This document shows, in pieces, positions 18,315-26,010 of a stretch of 26,010 nt of DNA. The notes below the pieces were generated by a model that was not told the origin of the DNA, did no database searches, and saw only the letters and a list, made by a program, of their open reading frames with translations. Position numbers and translations under genes: made by a program. Every line of letters begins with the position of its first letter. The first letter of the stretch is position 1. The stretch is from the NCBI GenBank assembly GCA_021828745.1, contig JAJZDE010000012.1:1-26010 (forward strand), given 5' to 3'. Source of the stretch: Pseudomonadota bacterium. GTDB taxonomy: Bacteria > Pseudomonadota > Gammaproteobacteria > Burkholderiales > Ferrovaceae.

Positions 18315-19863
18315 TTCGTTGGTAGATTTATCACGATTGCAGTTTGCAGTGACCGCGCTGTATCACTTTTTGTTTGTCCCACTGACGCTGGGCATGGTCT
18401 GGATCCTGGTTGTTATGGAAAGCGTCTACGTCATGACGGGCAAGCAAGTCTATCAGGACATGACACGATTCTGGGGCAAATTGTTCGGTATCAACTTTGC
18501 TCTGGGGGTGACAACAGGCATCACCATGGAATTTCAGTTTGGCACCAACTGGGCTTACTACTCTCACTATGTAGGTGATATTTTTGGTGCCCCGCTGGCA
18601 ATCGAAGGATTGATGGCCTTCTTTCTGGAATCAACCTTTATTGGGCTGTTTTTCTTTGGCTGGGATCGCCTTTCGCGCCCCAAGCATCTGATGGTAACGC
18701 TGTTGATGGCGTTGGGCACCAATTTGTCGGCGCTGTGGATCCTGATTGCCAATGGCTGGATGCAGAACCCTGTCGGAGCCGCGTTCAATCCCACCACCAT
18801 GCGCATGGAATTGGTCGACTTCGGAGCGTTGCTGTTCAACCCGGATGCCCAGGCCAAGTTCGTGCATACCGTCTCGGCTGGTTATGTGACGGCTTCGACT
18901 TTTGTCCTGGCCATCTCGTCGTGGTACCTGCTAAAGGGAAAAGATGTGGAGTTTGCCAAGCGCAGTTTTCGCGTGGCTTCCGCGTTTGGTCTGGCATCCG
19001 CTCTGTCAGTGATCGTATTGGGCGACGAGTCTGGTTATACGGTCGGCGAAGCACAGCAGACCAAATTGGCGGCCATGGAAGCCATGTGGGATACCGAGCC
19101 GGCTCCCGCTTCTTTCAATTTGATTGCGGCGCCAAATGAAAAAACCGAAAAAAACGATTGGGCCGTCAGGATTCCCTATGTCATGGGGCTGATCGGGACC
19201 CGCTCCACCACAACGCTCATTCCGGGTATCCATCAGATCAAGGATAAAAACCGTCAACGGATTCTTTCGGGGGTCGAAGCGGTCCGAGCCCTGGAACAGG
19301 TGCGTCATGACCCCGCTGACCAGGAAGCCCGGCGCATGCTGGAACTTCACAAGGCAGACCTCGGATTTGGTTTGTTGCTCAAACCCTATGTCAGAAATTT
19401 TGATCAGATAACGCCGGAACTCCTTCAAAAAGCGGTAGATTCCACGATTCCCCGCGTGTTTCCCATGTTCTGGAGTTTTCGGATCATGGTGGCGCTGGGT
19501 TTCCTGATTCTGACGCTGTTTGTCGCTTCATTCATCAGCACCCTGCAAGGGCGCTGCGAGAACAAGCGGTGGTTACTCAAGTGGGCGCTACTGATGTTGC
19601 CTGCCCCATGGCTGGCCTGTGAATTCGGCTGGTTTGTTGCCGAGTATGGTCGGCAGCCGTGGACCATCTATGGGGTTTTGCCGACCCATCTGTCAGTTTC
19701 GACTTTGACGTCGGACAGTTTGATGGGATCGCTGGCAGGGTTTGTGGGATTTTATACCGTCCTGCTGGTGGTGGAAATGGTGTTGATGGTGAAGTTTGCC
19801 CGTCAGGGACCCGGAAGCCTGGGGACCGGACGTTATGACAACGAACTGGCTCATGCCCATTGA
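18307..19863 (+). CDS. cydA: Cytochrome bd ubiquinol oxidase subunit I CydA
   Basis: Haem-binding, quinol-oxidising subunit of the bd-type terminal oxidase in the inner membrane, which reduces O2 to water. The 518 residues fit the long Q-loop (E. coli bd-I-like) class rather than the shorter cyanide-insensitive CioA class. ALYHFLFVPLTLG near the start holds the haem-ligand His (H20). The Q-loop begins KLAAMEAMWDTEPAPASF, and GRQPW (448-452) is the family signature. The ATG at 18307 lies eight bases inside cydP; an in-frame ATG at 18292 is less likely because MTDSLVDLSRLQF fits CydA N-termini. In vitro, bd oxidases tolerate sulfide that poisons haem-copper oxidases, which fits the sqr neighbour. 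Confidence 0.96.
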   Translation: MTDSLVDLSRLQFAVTALYHFLFVPLTLGMVWILVVMESVYVMTGKQVYQDMTRFWGKLFGINFALGVTTGITMEFQFGTNWAYYSHYVGDIFGAPLAIEGLMAFFLESTFIGLFFFGWDRLSRPKHLMVTLLMALGTNLSALWILIANGWMQNPVGAAFNPTTMRMELVDFGALLFNPDAQAKFVHTVSAGYVTASTFVLAISSWYLLKGKDVEFAKRSFRVASAFGLASALSVIVLGDESGYTVGEAQQTKLAAMEAMWDTEPAPASFNLIAAPNEKTEKNDWAVRIPYVMGLIGTRSTTTLIPGIHQIKDKNRQRILSGVEAVRALEQVRHDPADQEARRMLELHKADLGFGLLLKPYVRNFDQITPELLQKAVDSTIPRVFPMFWSFRIMVALGFLILTLFVASFISTLQGRCENKRWLLKWALLMLPAPWLACEFGWFVAEYGRQPWTIYGVLPTHLSVSTLTSDSLMGSLAGFVGFYTVLLVVEMVLMVKFARQGPGSLGTGRYDNELAHAH

Positions 19864-19888
19864 TATTGGACGATCGAGGAGAAATTTC

Positions 19889-21025
19889 ATGGATTATCCA
19901 ACACTCAAAGTAATCTGGTGGGTTCTGGTCGGTTTTCTCCTGATCTGTTTTGCCATCATGGATGGGCATGACATGGGAGTCGGCACCCTATTGCCATTCG
20001 TCGGACGCAACGATGTGGAGAGGCGTGTGGTCATCAATACGGTGGGTCCCCACTGGGACGGAAATCAGGTTTGGTTTGTTACCAGCGGAGGAGCGATTTT
20101 TGCGGCCTGGCCTCTGGTCTATGCCACGGCGTTCTCGGGATTTTACTGGGCTATGCTGGCGGTTTTATGGGCATTGTTTTTTCGGCCGGTCGGCTTCGAT
20201 TACCGCAGCAAGATTGACAATGCGGTATGGCGTAGCACCTGGGACTGGGGATTGTTCATCGGTGGAGCTGTCCCACCGATGATTTTCGGGGTGGCTTTTG
20301 GCAATCTCTTGCAAGGTGTACCATTTGTCTTCGACGATAACCTGGTGTCTACCTACAGCGGCAGTTTCTGGCAATTGCTCAATCCGTTTGCTCTGCTGGC
20401 CGGGGTGGTGAGTTCGGCGATGATTACTTTTCACGGAGGGGTTTATCTGGCCCACCGGACCGAGGGGGCAATTCAGCAACGCGCTATGGGCAGTGCGCGC
20501 TGGTCTGGCCTGATCCTGCTGGCATCTTTTACTCTGGCAGGAATCTGGCTGGCCAGCGGCATCGAGGGGTATCGCATTACTTCCGTAGTCGATCCCGCTG
20601 CCATGGCCAATCCGCTGGGGAAAACCGTGGTGCGACATGCCGGGGCCTGGCTCGACAATTATCGGCACTGGCCATTGACTCTTCTGGTTCCGGCCTTGGT
20701 CTATCTGGCCACGCCAATGACCTTTGTCGTGCTGAAAGCCCGACGTACCGGTCTCGCTTTCATCCTGTCGTCGCTGGCCCTGACGGGGGTGATTGGTACA
20801 GCCGGGGTTTCGATGTTCCCCTTCATTATGCCGTCCTCGTCTTCGCCTGTTTCCAGCCTTACCGTGTGGGATGCGGTGTCAAGCCAAAAAACCCTGTTCA
20901 TCATGCTGGTGGCGGCGCTGATTTTCGTGCCGATCATCATCGCCTACACCCGTTGGTGTTACCGCGTCATGGCCGGCAAGGTGACGGTCGCATTCATCGA
21001 AAAAAACAAACATTCGACCTATTGA
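19889..21025 (+). CDS. cydB: Cytochrome bd ubiquinol oxidase subunit II CydB
   Basis: Integral-membrane second subunit of the bd oxidase; 378 residues, matching the usual length of about 379. The early FAIMDGHDMGVGTLLPF and VGPHWDGNQVWFV are CydB signatures, and several hydrophobic segments follow to the end. GAGGAG just upstream supports the ATG at 19889; in-frame extensions into cydA lack CydB homology. It lies 25 bases after cydA and 15 before cydX. The cydDC assembly transporter genes are not in this window. Confidence 0.96.
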   Translation: MDYPTLKVIWWVLVGFLLICFAIMDGHDMGVGTLLPFVGRNDVERRVVINTVGPHWDGNQVWFVTSGGAIFAAWPLVYATAFSGFYWAMLAVLWALFFRPVGFDYRSKIDNAVWRSTWDWGLFIGGAVPPMIFGVAFGNLLQGVPFVFDDNLVSTYSGSFWQLLNPFALLAGVVSSAMITFHGGVYLAHRTEGAIQQRAMGSARWSGLILLASFTLAGIWLASGIEGYRITSVVDPAAMANPLGKTVVRHAGAWLDNYRHWPLTLLVPALVYLATPMTFVVLKARRTGLAFILSSLALTGVIGTAGVSMFPFIMPSSSSPVSSLTVWDAVSSQKTLFIMLVAALIFVPIIIAYTRWCYRVMAGKVTVAFIEKNKHSTY

Positions 21026-21040
21026 GGCAAGGAGATCATT

Positions 21041-21157
21041 ATGTGGTATTTTTCGTGGATACTGGGTGTCGGCTTTGCCGTATTACTGGCCGTCATGAAC
21101 GCCATGTGGGGTGAAAATCAGGAAGGGCGCAGTCAGACGACGGCTTCTAAGGATTGA
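21041..21157 (+). CDS. cydX: CydX, small subunit of cytochrome bd oxidase
   Basis: A 38-residue single-helix subunit that stabilises the bd oxidase and its haems. It begins MWYFSWILGVGFAVLLAVM, nearly the same start as E. coli CydX (MWYFAWILG), followed by a short polar tail GENQEGRSQTTASKD. The strong AAGGAG at 21029-21034, six bases before the ATG, fits. It is easily missed because of its size. It closes the operon, and its last 25 bases overlap the 3' end of the opposing U32 gene. Confidence 0.93.
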   Translation: MWYFSWILGVGFAVLLAVMNAMWGENQEGRSQTTASKD

Positions 21158-22413
21158 GGATCCAGATAGCGGGCAAGAAAAGCCCCCGTCAGGCCACCCG
21201 GAAGAGGTAATCGCATGATATGGCCGCTTCCGGGGGCAACTTCCCGCTCTTCGTGTTCTGAGGATTGCATCTGTTCCACAGAAAAGTTGCGATTGCCGGA
21301 CGGATGAATGATTTCCAGACGGTCGCCACGGGCAAAGCGGTTTTTCACCGTGACGCGAGCCCAGCCGTCGTCGTCATAGCCGATGATGTCGCCGACATAC
21401 AAACTGCGTTCGGATTCGGAATGGCCGCGTAAATAGTTTTGATAGTCTTGGTCTGGATGCCGCTCGTAAAATCCGCTGGTGTAGCCGCGGTTGGCCAGGC
21501 CGTCGAGTTGGCGCAGCAAGGTGGGGTCAAGGGAACGACCGGCTAGGGCATCGTCGATGGCTTGCCGGTAAGTCTGACAGGTGCGTGCCACATAGTAGGG
21601 AGATTTGGTTCGCCCTTCGATCTTGAGAGAATCAACACCGATTTCGGTCAGTCGGGCAATGTGTTCCAGGGCGCGCAAATCCCGGGAATTGAGGATATAG
21701 GTGCCGTGTTCATCTTCTTCGATGGGCATGTACTGACCGGGTCGTGCAGATTCTTCAATGAAGTATTCGTGTGTTTCTCTAGCGCCTTCCGTGCTGATTG
21801 AATAGTTCCAGCGGCAGGCGTTGGTGCATGTGCCTTGATTGGGATCGCGGTGGTTGAAATATCCCGACAGCAGGCAACGCCCAGAGTAGGCGATGCATAA
21901 GGCCCCGTGAACGAACACCTCAAGTTCCGTATCGGGGCATGCCTGACGAATCTCGGCGACTTCATCCAGTGACAGTTCCCGCGACAGGATCACGCGTGTA
22001 ACACCGGTGGAAGCCCAGAAACGGATGCTGGCATGATTGACAGTATTGGCCTGAACTGAAAGGTGAATCGGCATGGTGGGCCAGTTTTCTCGCACCATCA
22101 GCATCAGACCCGGGTCTGACATGATCAGTGCATCGGGACGCAGCGCCATGACAGGGGCCATGTCGGCGATAAAGGTGCGCAATTTGGCATTGTGAGGAAT
22201 CAGATTGCTGACCAGGTAAAAGGATTTTCCTGCCTGATGGGCGATATCGATACCCTGGGCCAGATTCTCGAGTTTACCGAAATCATTGTTGCGCACCCGC
22301 AAACTGTAGCGGGGCTGGCCTGCGTAGACAGCATCGGCACCAAAATCCAGCGCGCAGCGCAACATGGTCAAAGAACCGCAAGGGGCTAGCAATTCGGGTT
22401 TCTGGTGGGTCAT
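21133..22413 (-). CDS. trhP: Peptidase U32 family tRNA hydroxylation protein TrhP (YegQ)
   Basis: U32-family protein of 426 residues. In E. coli the YegQ/TrhP branch makes 5-hydroxyuridine at tRNA position 34 using prephenate. The N-terminal ELLAPCGSLTMLRCALDFGADAVY and the cysteine-rich EVFVHGALCIAYSGRCLLSGYF with NQGTCTNACRW are the U32 marks and likely Fe-S ligands. Length fits TrhP (about 450) rather than the longer rRNA enzyme RlhA (about 650). The ATG at 22413 overlaps the gph stop as ATGA. It is the last gene of a minus-strand operon and converges on cydX, with an overlap of 25 bases. Confidence 0.92.
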   Translation of the reverse strand: MTHQKPELLAPCGSLTMLRCALDFGADAVYAGQPRYSLRVRNNDFGKLENLAQGIDIAHQAGKSFYLVSNLIPHNAKLRTFIADMAPVMALRPDALIMSDPGLMLMVRENWPTMPIHLSVQANTVNHASIRFWASTGVTRVILSRELSLDEVAEIRQACPDTELEVFVHGALCIAYSGRCLLSGYFNHRDPNQGTCTNACRWNYSISTEGARETHEYFIEESARPGQYMPIEEDEHGTYILNSRDLRALEHIARLTEIGVDSLKIEGRTKSPYYVARTCQTYRQAIDDALAGRSLDPTLLRQLDGLANRGYTSGFYERHPDQDYQNYLRGHSESERSLYVGDIIGYDDDGWARVTVKNRFARGDRLEIIHPSGNRNFSVEQMQSSEHEEREVAPGSGHIMRLPLPGGLTGAFLARYLDPQSLEAVV

Positions 22414-23084
22414 CGAGGAAGATTCAGCAAAGGTAGCAGGGTTGAAAGAAGATCAGCAGGGGTGCTGACGTGAGCCAGTGCCGGCCACTCTTCAACTGGC
22501 CGGAGACTGGGCGAAAGGTAGCCCCAACGGGCGACGATGCCGCCCATGCCAGCTGCTTCGGCGGCCACCATGTCGCGTTCGTCATCGCCGACATAAACCA
22601 GTTGGTCTGCAGGCAGGTGCAGAGCAGTTGCAGCGGCCAGCAGCGGGTCAGGGTAGGGTTTGGGGCGCGCGCAGGAATCGCCGCTGATGACGCAGCGCGC
22701 TCGCCCGCTTAAGCCGAGTTGTTCCAGTACCGGATGGGTGAAGCGGGCGATCTTGTTAGTGACGATGCCCCAGGGTATCAAGCGGCTATCCAGTTCGTCC
22801 AGCACGGGAATAATGCCGTCGAACAAGCGACTCTGTCGTGATTGACGAGTTTCGTAAAGCGTCATAAATTCCTGACGCAATTCTTCGTAGTAGGGAGCTC
22901 CAGGTTCGATTTCGAAGCCGAGACGAATCAAGCCCCGGGCACCCTGGGAGACAAAGGGGCGGAGTCGTTCCAAGGGTTGGCAAGGGCGCCGGTAGCGCAG
23001 GCACAAGTCATTGAGTGCCCCCCCCAAATCGGGAGCGGTGTCGGCCAGCGTTCCGTCGAGGTCGAAAAGAAGCGCATTTACCAC
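22410..23084 (-). CDS. gph: Phosphoglycolate phosphatase Gph
   Basis: HAD-superfamily phosphatase that converts 2-phosphoglycolate to glycolate. The 224 residues from the GTG at 23084 begin [19 protein letters not shown], with the HAD nucleophile and acid as D8 and D10. The second HAD motif VTNK, motif [13 protein letters not shown] and motif IV GDDERD follow in order. The frame extends another 133 codons upstream, but that part lies in ubiG in another frame, so GTG, seven bases inside the ubiG 3' end, is the right start. Glycolate formed would feed glcDEF elsewhere in the window. It sits between ubiG and trhP. Confidence 0.93.
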   Translation of the reverse strand: MVNALLFDLDGTLADTAPDLGGALNDLCLRYRRPCQPLERLRPFVSQGARGLIRLGFEIEPGAPYYEELRQEFMTLYETRQSRQSRLFDGIIPVLDELDSRLIPWGIVTNKIARFTHPVLEQLGLSGRARCVISGDSCARPKPYPDPLLAAATALHLPADQLVYVGDDERDMVAAEAAGMGGIVARWGYLSPSLRPVEEWPALAHVSTPADLLSTLLPLLNLPR

Positions 23085-23797
23085 GACGTTACGCGGCAAG
23101 CCATGAGGTAATTGACACTGGGTTCTGGCCCCAGACGATATTGACGGGTCAGAGGATGATAATGTACGCCCTCGATCTCTTCCACCGTCAGGTGGGCATG
23201 CCGCGCCCAACGCGACAACTCGGATGGTTTGATGAAACGGCCATGGTCGTGAGTTCCGCGTGGGAGCAGGCGCAACAGATATTCCGCGCCCAGAATGGCA
23301 AACAGATAGGACTTTAGATTGCGGTTGAGGGTGGAAAAAAAGACGAATCCTTCGGGTTTGATCAAGCGGGCGCACGCCTGTACCACGCTGGCCGGGTCGG
23401 GTACGTGTTCGAGCATTTCCATGCAGGTGACGACATCGTACTGATGAGGTTGCGCCAGAGCCAGATCTTCGACAGAAATACATTGGTAAGTGACGGGAAC
23501 TCCACTGTCCAGTGCGTGGAGTCGGGCCACGCCCAGGGGCTTCTCGGCCAAATCGATGCCGTGAACCCGCGCACCCAGACGGGCCATGGATTCACTCAGA
23601 ATCCCTCCGCCACATCCTACGTCCAACACCTGCTTATCCGAGAGGGAGCCCCACTTCCCGATCCATGACAGACGATGAGGGTTGAGATCGTGGAGCGGCT
23701 TGAATTCGCTTTCCGGGTCCCACCAGCGGTGGGCCAGTTGACTGAATTTGGCGAGTTCTGCCGGATCGTGGTTGACGTGCGTCGAAAGGGTCATCAT
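23078..23797 (-). CDS. ubiG: Ubiquinone biosynthesis O-methyltransferase UbiG
   Basis: S-adenosylmethionine-dependent methyltransferase that performs both O-methylations of ubiquinone synthesis. The start at 23797 gives about 239 residues, beginning [18 protein letters not shown] and then [18 protein letters not shown], typical of UbiG. The SAM-binding motif VLDVGCGGG and EMLEHVPDP are present. An in-frame TTG at 23815 is possible, but its only Shine-Dalgarno-like AGGA is too close. It is the first gene of a coupled minus-strand series with gph and trhP, and divergent from gyrA, about 95 bases away. It would support the quinone pool used by SQR, GlcDEF and bd oxidase. Confidence 0.95.
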   Translation of the reverse strand: MMTLSTHVNHDPAELAKFSQLAHRWWDPESEFKPLHDLNPHRLSWIGKWGSLSDKQVLDVGCGGGILSESMARLGARVHGIDLAEKPLGVARLHALDSGVPVTYQCISVEDLALAQPHQYDVVTCMEMLEHVPDPASVVQACARLIKPEGFVFFSTLNRNLKSYLFAILGAEYLLRLLPRGTHDHGRFIKPSELSRWARHAHLTVEEIEGVHYHPLTRQYRLGPEPSVNYLMACRVTSW

Positions 23798-23892
23798 GGG
23801 GGTAGTATAAGGCAATCCTGAATCTGGCGGGTTATGATACCATTGAGAGAATTCGTTGCTGTCCTTTCATTTTTCTAGCCTGAAGCCTCCCC
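23798..23892. promoter_or_regulatory. Divergent ubiG/gyrA promoter region
   Basis: The 95-base space between the divergent genes contains TTATGATAC at 23832-23840, whose core TATGAT (23833-23838) could be a -10 box for gyrA. The complementary GTATCATAA could serve ubiG. No good -35 hexamer is seen at 16-18 bases in either direction, and neither gene has a strong Shine-Dalgarno sequence, so promoter placement is tentative. Confidence 0.3.
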
Positions 23893-26010
23893 ATGACTGC
23901 CTTTGCCAAAGAAACCCTGCCTGTCACCCTTGAAGATGAAATGCGTCGTTCCTACCTGGAATACGCCATGAGCGTGATTGTCGGGCGGGCTCTCCCGGAT
24001 GTGCGAGACGGCCTGAAACCCGTACATCGGCGCGTGCTCTTCGCCATGCACGAATTGTCCAACGATTACAACAAGCCCTACAAAAAGTCGGCTCGTATCG
24101 TCGGGGATGTGATCGGTAAGTACCATCCCCATGGAGACACCGCAGTCTATGACGCTATCGTGCGCATGGCCCAGGAATTTTCCCTGCGTTATCCGCTCAT
24201 CGATGGACAGGGAAACTTCGGATCCGTGGATGGAGACAATCCGGCAGCCATGCGTTACACGGAAATCCGCATGGCACGGATGACCCATGAACTGCTGGCG
24301 GACATCGATCGTGAAACCGTAGATTTCGGCCCAAACTATGACGGGTCGGAACATGAACCCCTGATTCTGCCCGCCCGTTTCCCCAACCTTCTGGTTAATG
24401 GTTCATCGGGCATTGCGGTGGGCATGGCGACCAATATCCCGCCTCATAACCTCAGGGAAGTGATTCAAGCCTGTCTGGTATTGTTGGCCAATCCCGCCGT
24501 CGATATCGAGGATCTGATTGAATTGATCCCCGCTCCGGATTTTCCGACGCGAGCGATCATTTACGGTACGGCCTCGATCCGGCAAGGTTACTTGACCGGA
24601 CGTGGACGTGTGTTGATGCGTGCGCGCACCCACGTGGAAGATCTGGAGAAGGGAGGGCGCCAGGCCCTGATCGTGGATGAGTTGCCCTATCAGGTCAACA
24701 AGGCCAACCTGATCGTAAAAATTGCCGAGTTGGTACGGGAAAAACGCATCGAGGGGATTTCTGACCTGCGCGACGAATCGGACAAGTCCGGGATGCGGGT
24801 GGTCATCGAACTCAAGCGCGGTGAAGTGCCGGAAGTGGTCCTGAACAATCTGTACAAGATGACGCCGATCCAGGAATCTTTCGGGATGAACATGGTGGCC
24901 CTGGTGGACAACCAGCCGCGCCTGCTCAATCTCAAACAGTTTCTGGAGGCCTTCCTGCGCCATCGGCGCGAGGTGGTCACGCGCCGCACTTTCTTCGACC
25001 TGGGCAAGGCTCGCGACCGGGCGCATATTTTGGAGGGTTTGGCCGTGGCTTTGTCCAATGTGGACGAGATCGTGGCCCTGATTCGTGCCGCTGCCTCGCG
25101 GGTTGAGGCCAAGGCGGCCTTGATGGCCCGCCTTTGGCTTTCGGAACTGGTCCAGGAGATGTTGGCTCGTTCTCCGGAAAATGCGTCCCGTCCGGTTGCC
25201 ATTGGAGAAGAATTTGGTTGGGGGGAGGCAGGTTATCGTTTGTCCGAACTACAAGCAGTGGCCATTCTCGAGATGCAATTACAGCGCCTGACCGGTCTGG
25301 AACAGGACAAGATTCGTGAAGAATATCGCGAGATCATGGAACGGATCGTGGACCTGCTTGACATTCTGGCGAATCCCGAACGCATCACGCGCATCATTGC
25401 ACAGGAACTGGAGGTCATCCGGACGACTTTCGGGGATGAAAGACGCAGTGAGATCGTGGTCAATGCCGAGGATATCGACATCGAGGATTTGATTACGCCT
25501 GAAGAGCGGGTCGTGACCCTGACCCATGGGGGATATATCAAATCCCAGCCGGTTGCGGACTATCGTGCGCAACGGCGAGGCGGACGAGGGAAGCAGGCCA
25601 CGACCACCAAGGAAGACGATTTCATCGAACGACTTTTCGTGGCCAATACCCATGACCACATCCTCTGCTTCTCGACGCGCGGACGTGTCTACTGGCTGCG
25701 GGTCTACCAGGTTCCCGTGGGCAATCGGACGAGTCGTGGCAAGCCCATCGTGAACTTGCTGCCGCTGGAGGCGGGAGAAAAGATCACGGCAGTCCTGCCC
25801 GTCAAAACTTTTGATGCAGAACATTATGTCTTCATGGCCACTTCCTTCGGGACCGTCAAGAAAACCTCGCTCAGCGATTTCTCCCGCCCCCGGACGGCGG
25901 GGATCATCGCCCTCGACCTGGACGCCGAGGATTATCTGGTGGGAGTGGCCATTACGGATGGTCAGCATGATGTGATGCTGTTTTCCGACGAAGGGAAAGC
26001 CATCCGTTTT
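23893..26010 (+). CDS. gyrA: DNA gyrase subunit A, 3'-truncated by window edge
   Basis: Type II topoisomerase subunit that cuts and rejoins DNA for negative supercoiling. The frame is open for 706 codons to the window end; full GyrA is about 850-900 residues, so the last part lies outside. The numbering matches E. coli GyrA: catalytic Y122 in RYTEIRM, and the quinolone-pocket segment [10 protein letters not shown] (78-87) with T83 and D87. A GyrA box, QRRGGRG, lies near residue 559, within the start of the C-terminal wrapping domain. The ATG at 23893 begins [17 protein letters not shown], a normal GyrA start; the Shine-Dalgarno is weak (GAAGCC). The gene is divergent from ubiG. Confidence 0.97.
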   Translation, partial: MTAFAKETLPVTLEDEMRRSYLEYAMSVIVGRALPDVRDGLKPVHRRVLFAMHELSNDYNKPYKKSARIVGDVIGKYHPHGDTAVYDAIVRMAQEFSLRYPLIDGQGNFGSVDGDNPAAMRYTEIRMARMTHELLADIDRETVDFGPNYDGSEHEPLILPARFPNLLVNGSSGIAVGMATNIPPHNLREVIQACLVLLANPAVDIEDLIELIPAPDFPTRAIIYGTASIRQGYLTGRGRVLMRARTHVEDLEKGGRQALIVDELPYQVNKANLIVKIAELVREKRIEGISDLRDESDKSGMRVVIELKRGEVPEVVLNNLYKMTPIQESFGMNMVALVDNQPRLLNLKQFLEAFLRHRREVVTRRTFFDLGKARDRAHILEGLAVALSNVDEIVALIRAAASRVEAKAALMARLWLSELVQEMLARSPENASRPVAIGEEFGWGEAGYRLSELQAVAILEMQLQRLTGLEQDKIREEYREIMERIVDLLDILANPERITRIIAQELEVIRTTFGDERRSEIVVNAEDIDIEDLITPEERVVTLTHGGYIKSQPVADYRAQRRGGRGKQATTTKEDDFIERLFVANTHDHILCFSTRGRVYWLRVYQVPVGNRTSRGKPIVNLLPLEAGEKITAVLPVKTFDAEHYVFMATSFGTVKKTSLSDFSRPRTAGIIALDLDAEDYLVGVAITDGQHDVMLFSDEGKAIRF

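Noticed and set aside
21170..21188. GGGC/GCCC hairpin just after cydX as a terminator
   Set aside because: It has a four-pair stem inside trhP coding sequence and no following T run.
22410..23483. 357-residue version of gph reaching into ubiG
   Set aside because: The first 133 codons lie in another frame of ubiG and do not resemble HAD proteins; the HAD motif begins eight residues after the GTG at 23084.

Overview
The window looks like the chromosome of a Gram-negative, aerobic proteobacterium that oxidises sulfur compounds. A betaproteobacterial sulfur or iron oxidiser is my best guess. The reasons are: (i) a gyrA gene divergent from ubiG-gph, an arrangement I associate with Betaproteobacteria; (ii) a type I sulfide:quinone oxidoreductase whose sequence resembles, from memory, that of Acidithiobacillus ferrooxidans; (iii) RND/TolC-type envelope machinery. 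No species can be named from the sequence alone. Coding density is very high. No gene-free stretch exceeds about 130 bases, and I see no rRNA, tRNA, CRISPR array, insertion sequence, prophage or long repeat.

Layout. Bases 1-1534 hold the 3' part of an RhlE-like DEAD-box helicase (its start lies outside) and a small DUF167/YggU protein. Bases 1609-5421 are glcDEF, the three-subunit glycolate dehydrogenase. Bases 5494-6906 carry a pirin-family quercetinase-like protein and sfsA. Bases 6958-9940 form a sulfur-metabolism group: a LysR regulator of the YeiE/CysL type, a TusA-like sulfur carrier, and a fusion of a TrpD2/YbiB-like domain to uroporphyrinogen-III C-methyltransferase (the first step to siroheme).

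The most interesting part is 9925-21157. An ArsR-family regulator carries the two cysteines, 66 residues apart, that define the BigR/SqrR persulfide sensors. It is transcribed away from a tightly packed ten-gene series: RND adaptor, RND pump, YgaP-type DUF2892 membrane protein, TolC-like outer-membrane channel, sulfide:quinone oxidoreductase, single-domain rhodanese, CydP, CydA, CydB and CydX. A strong sigma-70-like promoter overlaps a 21-bp imperfect palindrome between the two units. The inferred scheme is that persulfide relieves repression, SQR moves electrons from sulfide to quinone, the sulfide-tolerant bd oxidase passes them to oxygen, the rhodanese handles the sulfane sulfur, and the RND/TolC pump exports an unknown product or toxicant.

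Bases 21133-23797 on the minus strand are a coupled ubiG-gph-trhP operon (ubiquinone methyltransferase, phosphoglycolate phosphatase, U32 tRNA-hydroxylation protein). gph and glcDEF together would salvage phosphoglycolate made by RuBisCO oxygenation, if the organism fixes CO2. The window ends inside gyrA (23893 onward). Two convergent gene pairs overlap at their 3' ends (9925-9940 and 21133-21157).
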